From Saprospiraceae bacterium (GTDB taxonomy: Bacteria; Bacteroidota; Bacteroidia; Chitinophagales; Saprospiraceae), in NCBI GenBank assembly GCA_029263015.1, contig JAJCYI010000242.1, positions 1-64,000 of the forward strand: DNA of 64,000 bases, in the 5' to 3' direction. This document shows, piece by piece, positions 35,297 to 43,362 of the stretch. Position 1 is the first letter of the stretch. Every line of letters starts with the position of its first letter. Made by a program: the position numbers and the translations under genes. The notes under the pieces are model-generated. The model was not told where the DNA came from and did no database searches. It was given only the letters and a program-made list of their open reading frames with translations.

Positions 35297-35896
35297 TCAA
35301 TAAAATTCCGCCACTCCAAATAATTTTTCTGCCAATTTCTGATTGCACAAAGTACCATGCCTCTCGCCAATATAATCCATATATGAGGAATATGGCCAGT
35401 CTTTTAAATCTTTCACTAACCCTGCCTTAATCGGATTGTTATGAACATAATAAAAACAATTCAGCCCATAATTTTTTTCTCCTTTAAAACGAGGGTGATT
35501 TACTGTGACAAAATCATTAATCCAGTCCTCTTTTGCTTTGGTTTTTTGCCTGAATAATGAACCAGTTGAGCTTCGTTCTTTATTTATCATATCAGTATAA
35601 CTTCTCAACAAAATACCGATAGAAAAATTAAGGGATCTTTCAGAATATTTGGAAATATACTTTTCGCCTGAAGGTAACAATTTTTCGATAGGGAAATTCA
35701 AATTTATCTTTTTCACATAAACCTGTAAATGGAAATGATTGGGCATGAGGCAGTAACTGAGAATTTCAGCATGTGGCAAAATGAAACGACGTATCCTTGC
35801 TAGAAAATCCAAATAATGAGCTTCTTTGAAGAATACCTGCTGTTTGTTATTTCCTTGGTTATAAATGTGGAAGATTATGTTTTCATTGAAAATCAT
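35297..35896 (-). CDS. REP-associated tyrosine transposase (RAYT), IS200/Y1 type
   Basis: 199 residues from the ATG at 35896; the longer frame upstream translates REP copy 3. It has the Y1 HUH motif in L-M-P-N-H-F-H-L-Q-V-Y-V and the C-terminal F-Y-Y-V-H-N-N-P-I-K-A-G-L-V, where the catalytic Tyr is expected. This pattern is that of RAYTs, single-copy relatives of IS200/IS605 transposases that act on REP palindromes. REP-like palindromes flank it on both sides within 25 bp. The long K-I-N-L-N-F-P-I-E-K-L-L insertion separates the two motifs as usual. Confidence 0.92.
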   Translation of the reverse strand: MIFNENIIFHIYNQGNNKQQVFFKEAHYLDFLARIRRFILPHAEILSYCLMPNHFHLQVYVKKINLNFPIEKLLPSGEKYISKYSERSLNFSIGILLRSYTDMINKERSSTGSLFRQKTKAKEDWINDFVTVNHPRFKGEKNYGLNCFYYVHNNPIKAGLVKDLKDWPYSSYMDYIGERHGTLCNQKLAEKLFGVAEFY

Positions 35897-35920
35897 TGTG
35901 TAAGTTTTTTTGGAGTTATA

Positions 35921-35947
35921 CGATCGGATGGCTATGCCGTCCGATCG
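35921..35947. repeat. REP-like palindrome, copy 3
   Basis: CGATCGGATGGC / GCCGTCCGATCG with a TAT loop, in the same orientation as copy 2, 25 bp upstream of the RAYT start. Confidence 0.82.
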
Positions 35948-36071
35948 AGAAATAATTATGGAACTAAACAACCTAATCCAAAATATGCTATGAATACAAT
36001 TAACCGATATGTTAACCAGTAATCAACACTGTGGTGTTCGAGAAACGTCGCTTCTATGTTCTATAATCCCC

Positions 36072-36968
36072 CTACCCTCTTCCAAACAACTTCTCCCGCT
36101 CAAACCACATGGCCGTAGTACCATCGTTCGATTTGTAAATATTGTCGAGGTTGGCCGTGAAAGGCAGCGACCATTTTTGCAAAAACAACGCTATTTTCGA
36201 TTCTGGCAAATCGGTTTCTCCCAGGGGGATTTTCATCCATGAAGACGGGAATCCCATGAGGTAAAATAGCGGGCTGAACACCCACCGTATCCAATGCCAA
36301 GGATTGTTTGCACCTGTAAATATGTACCGGCTGGCATTTACGTGGAGATATTCGGTATTACGAAGAAAAAAACGGCTGCCATCAACATATTTGAAAGCAT
36401 CTTGGTAATCATCCACTGTCCTCCTGATTATGTTTTCGTGCCGATAACTTTCCTGTGCTGTTTCTTCCACTAATATGACCCAATGCCGAGCTACCCGGGC
36501 CACTTCATGTACAACCCTTTTCATCATCCTATCCTGATCAATATGCTGCAGTTCGTACATCACCAGCACCACGTCGAAAGAATTGTCGGGGAATGGCAGG
36601 CTTGCAGCACTTGCCACACTTAAATCTACATCAATATCCTTTAAATATTGCGTTGCGAACTCAATGGATGCTGCCGTGCTGTCCACACCATAAAGTTCTT
36701 TTGGATGGAACTTGTGCATCTCAAGCAAAAGGTCGCCAATGCCACAGCCAACCTCAAGCACAGAGCGGCCACCAACGTATTGGCCAAATTTCAGTAACTG
36801 GATCAACTTGCCGCGCTGGTAATGATCGAAAGGCGTTTTGGGGATAGGCAACTGAGCAGCTGATTTTGGAAGTGAGGCCGGCAACAGCTTTTCCTTGCGC
36901 TGCACGGCATCGGTGAGCAAGGAAGGCATTTTAATGGATCTGAATTTTTCGGGAAGATATTTTTTCAT
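36072..36968 (-). CDS. class I SAM-dependent methyltransferase
   Basis: 298 residues. Motif I is V-L-E-V-G-C-G-I-G-D near 81. G-V-D-S-T follows for the ribose-binding acid, then A-A-S-L-P-F-P-D-N-S-F-D-V-V (motif II region). The flanking C-terminal half is less typical. It belongs to the methyltransf_11/25 group; the acceptor is unknown. Its last 40 bases are duplicated at 35093-35133, across the RAYT cassette, so this 3' end may have been altered by that event. Confidence 0.82.
   Translation of the reverse strand: MKKYLPEKFRSIKMPSLLTDAVQRKEKLLPASLPKSAAQLPIPKTPFDHYQRGKLIQLLKFGQYVGGRSVLEVGCGIGDLLLEMHKFHPKELYGVDSTAASIEFATQYLKDIDVDLSVASAASLPFPDNSFDVVLVMYELQHIDQDRMMKRVVHEVARVARHWVILVEETAQESYRHENIIRRTVDDYQDAFKYVDGSRFFLRNTEYLHVNASRYIFTGANNPWHWIRWVFSPLFYLMGFPSSWMKIPLGETDLPESKIALFLQKWSLPFTANLDNIYKSNDGTTAMWFEREKLFGRG
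36079..36119. repeat. 41-bp direct repeat, right copy
   Basis: Partner of 35093-35133. It lies inside the 3' end of the methyltransferase gene, so this is probably the original copy. Confidence 0.8.
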
Positions 36969-36999
36969 GAATATAAGATCGCTTTTAGGAATGAGTTCT

Positions 37000-37027
37000 A
37001 AATAAAGTATACAACTATACTTTATTT
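37000..37027. repeat. AAATAAAGTATA hairpin
   Basis: Perfect 12-bp arms AAATAAAGTATA / TATACTTTATTT with a CAAC loop, in the divergent gap between the methyltransferase and GNAT genes. It may be an operator or a promoter-proximal structure. Confidence 0.45.
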
Positions 37028-37058
37028 AATTTTCGAACACCAAATTTAAATGAAAATA

Positions 37059-37144
37059 CAGACCTGTCAGGTTGTTTTTTATATATGTGTTGGGGAAAAT
37101 TGATTTTCCCCAACACATATATAAAAAACAACCTGACAGGTCTG
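37059..37144. repeat. AGACCTGTCAGG-family palindrome, copy 3
   Basis: 41-bp perfect arms, opening C-AGACCTGTCAGGTTGTTTT, with a 4-nt TTGA loop. The inner part differs in sequence from copies 1 and 4 but is fully complementary. It ends 71 bp before the GNAT start. Confidence 0.88.
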
Positions 37145-37215
37145 GGAATTTACGCTACTTTTGCCCCTTGTTATCAAACGAATCAATTCATCACTTTTCC
37201 AAGAACATTACACAC

Positions 37216-37779
37216 ATGATCCTCGAGAACTATGAAACCGATAGGCTTCGTTTCCGATCCCTAACGCTGACAGATAGAGAACCGCTCCTGGCGTTTTTTA
37301 ACGATCCTAAAGCCACCAAATACCTTTCCATCCAGACGGATACCGATGATTTTACAGACACTTGGCTGAACAGGCAGATCAAGCGATATGCCAATATTGA
37401 TGTTGGTCTTTGTGCCGTAGAGTTAAGAGCCACTAACGAACTGGTCGGTCAATGCGGGCTCGTCCGGCAATTTGTTGATGGGATTCCAAAATGGGAAGTC
37501 GGATATCATTTGTTGCCCCAGTTCTGGGGCAATGGCTACGCAACTGAAGCAGCCATTGCCTGCTGTAACGTGTGTTTTAAAAATGAAATGGCTGAAACGG
37601 TTATTTCCCTTATTCACCCTGACAATGAAAAATCGAAAGCCGTAGCCTTGCGGAACAATATGACCTTTTGGAAGAAAACAATTTTCAAAGGTCAAGATTG
37701 CAATGTCTATCGCATCAGGCGGGAAGATTGGGAAAAATTGGGTCGAGTAAAAGACGTTGCAACTTCGGTATGTGATTGA
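37216..37779 (+). CDS. GNAT family N-acetyltransferase (RimJ/RimL type)
   Basis: 187 residues from the ATG at 37216 (M-I-L-E-N-Y-E-T-D-R-L); longer frames cross the palindrome. Family segments: E-T-D-R-L-R-F-R-S-L-T, Q-C-G-L-V-R-Q-F, W-E-V-G-Y-H-L-L-P-Q-F-W-G-N-G-Y-A-T-E-A (the acetyl-CoA pyrophosphate loop is G-N-G-Y-A), and N-E-K-S-K-A-V-A. It acetylates an amino group, often of proteins or small molecules; the target is not known. Confidence 0.88.
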   Translation: MILENYETDRLRFRSLTLTDREPLLAFFNDPKATKYLSIQTDTDDFTDTWLNRQIKRYANIDVGLCAVELRATNELVGQCGLVRQFVDGIPKWEVGYHLLPQFWGNGYATEAAIACCNVCFKNEMAETVISLIHPDNEKSKAVALRNNMTFWKKTIFKGQDCNVYRIRREDWEKLGRVKDVATSVCD

Positions 37780-38174
37780 ATAACTATTTGACCCTCACAG
37801 GACATAAGGTACACAAATTCAACGTGTTCGAACACCTCCTTTGATTAACAGGAGGATTTACTTACCTTTGACGGGATTCTAAGTAATGAGAAGTTACTCT
37901 GAATTTCTTGCCTCTAAATTTTTTCAAAAATAACATTCCAATAGTTACTGTTGGGGACTTGATGCCTTGTCCATGTTCTAACTAATTGTCCCCCATGAAT
38001 GGCAACTGTTTTGGCAACAAAACAGGATTCGCCTATAAAAAAGGGACACTGCTTCCCGAAGGATAGACAGTGCCCCCAAATAGTTAAATTAAAAACAGGT
38101 GCAAGATAGGAATTGGAATTGGTTTTGACAAAATGAAACCGATTCGACCTATCTTTCCCATTATAATTTTGTCT
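37780..38174. other. intergenic region, no gene recognised
   Basis: About 395 bp between convergent genes. GGGACACTG near 38042-38050 and CAGTGCCCC near 38068-38076 could form a weak terminator hairpin. No other repeat family of this window was recognised here. Confidence 0.4.
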
Positions 38175-41100
38175 TCACCCCCCGAATTCATCCTGCTGGA
38201 GTATTTTGATTTCTACCCGCTGATTTTTGGACCGCCCGTCAGGGGTTTCGTTGGTCGCAATAGGCTTGCGTTTGCCATAACCTTTGAAACGCAACCTACT
38301 TGCAGGTATGCCTTTATCCACCAAGTATTGGGCGACAGATTTTGACCTGGCAGTAGAAAGGTCATCGCAATATTGATGGGAAGGAATATTGTTCGTATGC
38401 CCACCAACTTCGATCACTATACCTTTATTTTCTGTCAAAAATTCGAAAAGTTCGTCCACCGTTGGAATGGAAGAAACATCCATATTGGTGCTATCTTGCT
38501 GGAAATAAATCCTGTTCAAGTTGATCGTCTCACCAACCCGGAAGTTGTTGGCCGACAGTTCTGGAATAATGCGGACTTTTGTTTCAAAAGTGGTCGAAGC
38601 GTCACAGCCATTTGCATCGGAGACCGTAACCACATGTTGCCCCCCTGCCAAAGCTTCGGCACGCTCGCCAGTTTCTCCATTGTCCCAATTATAAATGTAA
38701 TTACCAGTTCCACCCGCCACCCGAATGAGAGCCCGCCCGTTGTTTGAATCTTCGGTGGTCGTTGGCCGGCTTTTGACAAGTGTGACAGTAAGCGGCTGAG
38801 GTTCAGCAATTTGAATCGATTCATTAGCCGATTTGCCGCTTGCGTCAGTTATTGTCAGTGAATAATTGCCTGGTGCAAGACCACTTGGATTATCGCCATG
38901 CAAATCAGTTTCATTCCAGTCATATTTGAAGGGTGCTTTCCCTCCTGCAACTTCCGCTTTGAGGGCAGCGATGCTTTCTCCCGCACATTTTATTTTAGCA
39001 ATTTGTGAAATATTGAGGCTCAACGGCAAGATGTTTTCTGAAATTTCTACAACCGCCACACCAGAACAACCTGCCTCGTCAGTCACCGTCACGGTATGCT
39101 CACCTGGGGCAAGATTTATGGCCGTTCTGGCCGTCTCACCATTTTCCCATTTATAGGAAAAATCACCTGTCCCACCAGAAGCGCTTGCAGTTGCTTTGCC
39201 ATCCGCATTGCCGGTGCTGGCGGGTGCATCAACTTTGGCTGCGATCCTGACAGCTTGTGGCTCTTTGACTTTCAGTGATGTAATAGCTGTTGTTCCGACA
39301 GCGTCTGTTACCGTCACCGAGTATTCGTCGGCAGCCAAATCCACGGCCTTTTGGTCACCCAACCCTGACTTATTCCAAACAAAAGAAAAAGGCCCTTTGC
39401 CCCCAGATACCTCAGCAGCAAGCGTGGCAGTTTTATCGCCAGCACATTTTATTTCTACCGCCTGGGAAATATTTACCGAAAGGGAAAGAATATTCTCCGT
39501 GATAGAGACCGTGGCAGTTTGCATACAACCATTTAGATCAGTTACCGTGACAGAATGCTCCTCTGGAGCGAGCTGAACGGCATCTTTACTTGTCTCACCA
39601 TTACTCCATGAGTATGATAAATCACCTGTCCCACCATTTGCTTTGGCAGTAGCTTTTCCATCGGAGTTGCCAGTGCTGGCAGGTGATTTGGCAGCAGCCG
39701 ACAGCGAAATTTCTTTGGGTTCTTTTATATTGAAGTCTGCGGTTGCTGTTGATCCAGTAGCATCGGTAATCGTCAAATCATAATTACCAGCTATTAGCCC
39801 TATTGCCAATTCTGTCCCCCCTGCTCCACCACTCCAAGCATATTGGAACGGCCCTTTGCCCCCAGCAATGCTGGCCTCCAAAGCTGCATCTTTTCCCCCA
39901 GCACATTTCATTTCTTCTTTTTGTGAAATACTCACGGAAAGGGGGAGTACGTCTTCGGTTATTGTGACCGAGGCTATTGCCTGGCAACCAGCCTCATCGG
40001 TAACAGTGACGGCATGTTCGACAGGGCCAAGTTTCAATGCCTGGGCGGCTGATTCATTATTGCTCCATTTAAAACTATAATTTCCAGAGCCACCCGTAGC
40101 AGAAGCTGTTGCTTTTCCATCCAAATTGTCAGTGGTTGCGGACGCATCTACTTTTATATTGACTTCTAACTTTTGAGGCTCAGTAATGGTGACACCTGCA
40201 CTGACTGTCTGACCAATAGCATCGGTTACTGTTACAGCATAAATGCCAGCGGCAAGGCCAGTCTTGTTCATGTTCTCCGTATTCCACTGAAATTTGAAAG
40301 GGTCTTTCCCCCCGCTTACTTCTACCTTTATAGCTGCACTGTTATCACCTGCACAATCAATGGTTTTTGTTTGCGAAATATTGGCGGCCAGCCCTGCGAT
40401 TTCCCGACCGATCTCAATACTACTCGACGCTGTACAACCATTTTTATCTGTCACGGTAACGGTGTGATTCCCCTCCCCCAATTTAAATGCAGTCGCTGAT
40501 TTTTCCCCAGTGTCCCAGAGATAGGTATAACTAGGTTTTCCGCCAGATACATTCACAGTTGCCGAGCCATCAGAAGTCCCATCAGGACTGGCCTGTTTAC
40601 CTTGCTTGAGTTCAAGCTGCGGAATCGGATCTTTCAAAATAACGGCTGCCGAACTACGCTTGCCCCTGCTATCGGTAACTGTCACAGCATATTCCCCTGG
40701 GCCAAGGTTGGTGGGGCTGTCGCCGATTTGGTTGCCGCTCCATTTGTATTCATAAGGTGGGTTGCCGCCCGATACCGTTACTTTCAAGGCGCCATCATTC
40801 GCATTATCGGAGCAACTCAAATCTTTTACCACATCGCAGGCCAGGTAGAGTGTAGATGCCTTTTGCACGAGGTACAATCCTTTGTCGTTGGTGCCTATCC
40901 AAACACCATTATTTTGGTCAACCGCAATGCAGTAAACATCCTGGCTGGTAAATCCAATGGCTGGACCAAAAACAGTGGCTTCCTCAGTGGCCGGGTCAAA
41001 TCTGGCCACAATATCGGAAACGACCCAAAGAAGGCCGTCCAGGTCAAAGGCTATATCAGCGACATCGTTTTCCATAAGGGTCTCTTCAATATCTATGGGA

Positions 41101-41774
41101 TCCCAACTGCCACGGGAATTGATTTTCCAGAGTAAGTTGTCGCCCATCGCCCAGACATCTGTACCATTCTGGGCAAATGCGCTGAACGAAAAGCCTTTCT
41201 CTTCCACGCTCCATTTCCCATCCTTATTCAAAAATGCTCCGCCGTAAGTGCCGACCCAAAGCTTGCCCCGACTGTCCAAAAGGAGCGTATTTACTTGATT
41301 TGAGGGGATTTTAGAATTCCCTCCGTGGTGGCGTTTTACCAACCTTAGCGCAGGTTTGGTTTTGAATTCAAAAAGGCCAGACGCATAAGTCCCCACCCAT
41401 AATTGGTCGCGGTTTTCATTATAACTCGCCGCCGTTATCTCATCATCTTTACTTTTAATGGCTTGCCCTTCACGCCCCATCTGGGTAATCAATTCCTCCA
41501 AAGAGATACGCAAGTCGAAGTTCCCATCGTGGGTCTGCAACAAGGACCAATCAGTCGGTTTCAAGTCAACGGCATTGCCTTGTTCCGGTGAAAACACTTG
41601 ATGGAGGCCACTGCGGTTGCCCACCCATTTTTGGTTCTCTGCATCCACAAATACATTTGTGACAGGTGTTGAGCGATCCACGGCACTGGTACGGATCACC
41701 TCCATTTTTTGAGAAAAAACAAAAGGGGAAACTGCGAAAAACAGCAAGATTGAAAAGGTAATTCTAAAGTTCAT
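38175..41774 (-). CDS. beta-propeller / SprB-repeat / OmpA-domain surface protein
   Basis: 1199 residues from the ATG at 41774, which opens a signal peptide (F-S-I-L-L-F-F-A-V-S-P-F-V-F-S-Q). Residues about 20-320 form a two-component-regulator-type propeller with repeated L-W-V-G-T-Y-G-G / V-W-I-G-T-N-D-K-G-L blades. Ten SprB-like repeats of about 75 residues follow. They alternate between a C-A-G-D type and a D-G-K-A-T type, each with Y-x-W and V-T-V-T-D motifs. The last 110 residues are an OmpA-like peptidoglycan-binding domain (V-E-V-G-G-H-T-N-N, STARSKSVAQYLVDKGI). Expected to be anchored at the outer membrane, bound to the cell wall, with an adhesin-like array. Confidence 0.88.
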   Translation of the reverse strand: MNFRITFSILLFFAVSPFVFSQKMEVIRTSAVDRSTPVTNVFVDAENQKWVGNRSGLHQVFSPEQGNAVDLKPTDWSLLQTHDGNFDLRISLEELITQMGREGQAIKSKDDEITAASYNENRDQLWVGTYASGLFEFKTKPALRLVKRHHGGNSKIPSNQVNTLLLDSRGKLWVGTYGGAFLNKDGKWSVEEKGFSFSAFAQNGTDVWAMGDNLLWKINSRGSWDPIDIEETLMENDVADIAFDLDGLLWVVSDIVARFDPATEEATVFGPAIGFTSQDVYCIAVDQNNGVWIGTNDKGLYLVQKASTLYLACDVVKDLSCSDNANDGALKVTVSGGNPPYEYKWSGNQIGDSPTNLGPGEYAVTVTDSRGKRSSAAVILKDPIPQLELKQGKQASPDGTSDGSATVNVSGGKPSYTYLWDTGEKSATAFKLGEGNHTVTVTDKNGCTASSSIEIGREIAGLAANISQTKTIDCAGDNSAAIKVEVSGGKDPFKFQWNTENMNKTGLAAGIYAVTVTDAIGQTVSAGVTITEPQKLEVNIKVDASATTDNLDGKATASATGGSGNYSFKWSNNESAAQALKLGPVEHAVTVTDEAGCQAIASVTITEDVLPLSVSISQKEEMKCAGGKDAALEASIAGGKGPFQYAWSGGAGGTELAIGLIAGNYDLTITDATGSTATADFNIKEPKEISLSAAAKSPASTGNSDGKATAKANGGTGDLSYSWSNGETSKDAVQLAPEEHSVTVTDLNGCMQTATVSITENILSLSVNISQAVEIKCAGDKTATLAAEVSGGKGPFSFVWNKSGLGDQKAVDLAADEYSVTVTDAVGTTAITSLKVKEPQAVRIAAKVDAPASTGNADGKATASASGGTGDFSYKWENGETARTAINLAPGEHTVTVTDEAGCSGVAVVEISENILPLSLNISQIAKIKCAGESIAALKAEVAGGKAPFKYDWNETDLHGDNPSGLAPGNYSLTITDASGKSANESIQIAEPQPLTVTLVKSRPTTTEDSNNGRALIRVAGGTGNYIYNWDNGETGERAEALAGGQHVVTVSDANGCDASTTFETKVRIIPELSANNFRVGETINLNRIYFQQDSTNMDVSSIPTVDELFEFLTENKGIVIEVGGHTNNIPSHQYCDDLSTARSKSVAQYLVDKGIPASRLRFKGYGKRKPIATNETPDGRSKNQRVEIKILQQDEFGG

Positions 41775-41937
41775 TTTTGGTGTAATATGTATCTGGTAAT
41801 TTTTATCGAGCAACATCCAATTTGACGGCGGTAATTAGACGAAAAAACAAATCATAAATTTTATGACTTACCGCAAAGTTGTGAGATTTAGTTGTTTTTT
41901 GGAAAAAATTGGAAAAGCGGGGACAAGTTGGTTTCAA

Positions 41938-43257
41938 TCAGGAAGGCGGAAGATTTGGAAGGTTGGGTAAACAGCAAACCCCATAAAGGGGAATATTGAT
42001 AAAGTCACCGGCTTGCATGAAGTTTCGTGGCGAACTCCTGTAAATCAATTCCGGCTTGTATTTATGGGCATAACTTCTTAGGCTTTTGATATTTCTATTC
42101 AAACCGCTTTTGACTTCCAATGGGTAAATATTGTTTTCTTTTTGCAATATAAAATCCACTTCGGCAGCACTATTTGAAGTCCAATAAAACAATTTATCAA
42201 CACCCGAGGCAATTAGTTCAGATGAAACAAAATTTTCAATAAAAGCACCATTATATTCAGAAAAAACCTTGTCAGGATTGACAATGATATTCGAAGGGAC
42301 ATTAATCATTGCCCCCAATAGGCCCGTGTCGTGCAGATATATTTTAAATTTTGAATAATCAGCATAACCGGAAAGTGGCAATTTTGGAACGCTGATATTA
42401 TAAGCCACATTTATCAACCCAGCTTTTTTCAGCCATTCTATAGTTTGCTCAAAGGTGGAGGCGCGTGCCTTTTTCCTCACATCGCTATATTTGAACTTTT
42501 TGTTTTCTTTAGCTAGTTGCTTTGGGATTGACTGCCAGAGCTCAGCAGTTCTTAAGGCTTGTGACTTATCGGTATATTTCGAAAAATCTCTCTTATATGC
42601 TTGGAGAATTTCATTTTGTATTTTTCTTACTGAAGCAACATCTTGGTTATCAAGGTAGTCCTGCAACACTTCAGGCATTCCCCCCAAATAAAGGTACATT
42701 TTCAGGTGTGTCAATAATTTTTCGTGCAATAGGTCGGGCAGGGGTTCTATATTTTTTAGGGTCATCAGTTTTTCTGCCAAAAGACCTTCGCCAAAAGCAT
42801 TCAAATATTCAACAAAGGACATAGGGTACAGCATCATGAAATTGACTTTCCCTACTGGGAAACTATTTTGCTTTCCAACACTAACTCCCAATAATGAGCC
42901 TGCTGCAATGATATGATATTCAGGAGTTTCTTCGTGAAAATATTTCAGACTAGTCAAGACCCTCGGAACAGCCTGTATTTCATCAAAAAAAATCAAGGTG
43001 TTGGTAGAAGTGATTTTCCGTCCAAAATACAGACTTATATTTTCAAGGATTTTTGCAGGCTTCAAGCCACCTTGAAAAAAAGATTCAAATTCGGGATTTT
43101 GTTCAAAATTCAGGTATACATATTCGGCATACTCTTGATTCCCAAATTCATTTACAAGATAAGTTTTCCCAACCTGACGCGCCCCTTGCAACAAAAGCGG
43201 TTTGCGTTTGCTGTCTTTTTTCCACGATAGTAAATTGTTGTATAAATTTCGTTTCAT
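41938..43257 (-). CDS. AAA ATPase with DUF4143 domain
   Basis: 439 residues. Walker A is G-A-R-Q-V-G-K-T (25-32) and Walker B L-I-F-F-D-E-I-Q (about 88-95), with sensor-like A-A-G-S-L-L-G. The C-terminal DUF4143 part ends in a PD-(D/E)xK-like core A-E-V-D-F-I-L-Q...L-E-V-K-S-G. Such proteins are abundant in Bacteroidota and some archaea; a nuclease-coupled or defence role has been suggested but is not established. It stands alone between envelope genes. Confidence 0.88.
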   Translation of the reverse strand: MKRNLYNNLLSWKKDSKRKPLLLQGARQVGKTYLVNEFGNQEYAEYVYLNFEQNPEFESFFQGGLKPAKILENISLYFGRKITSTNTLIFFDEIQAVPRVLTSLKYFHEETPEYHIIAAGSLLGVSVGKQNSFPVGKVNFMMLYPMSFVEYLNAFGEGLLAEKLMTLKNIEPLPDLLHEKLLTHLKMYLYLGGMPEVLQDYLDNQDVASVRKIQNEILQAYKRDFSKYTDKSQALRTAELWQSIPKQLAKENKKFKYSDVRKKARASTFEQTIEWLKKAGLINVAYNISVPKLPLSGYADYSKFKIYLHDTGLLGAMINVPSNIIVNPDKVFSEYNGAFIENFVSSELIASGVDKLFYWTSNSAAEVDFILQKENNIYPLEVKSGLNRNIKSLRSYAHKYKPELIYRSSPRNFMQAGDFINIPLYGVCCLPNLPNLPPS

Positions 43258-43362
43258 TATTTATCTGCCAAAATCTGTTGTAAACATAAATATTTATCTA
43301 CCAAAAAACGTAATATCGTTTAACATAAGACTACAAATAAATGTAATTACTATAAACGGGTA

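Noticed and set aside
38800-40800. Regularly spaced DNA repeats resembling an array
   Set aside because: They encode SprB-type protein repeats of about 75 residues and are not CRISPR repeats; no spacer structure is present.
41938-43257. AAA/DUF4143 protein as part of a defence island
   Set aside because: No toxin, nuclease, methylase or other defence gene is adjacent; the neighbours are envelope and efflux genes.
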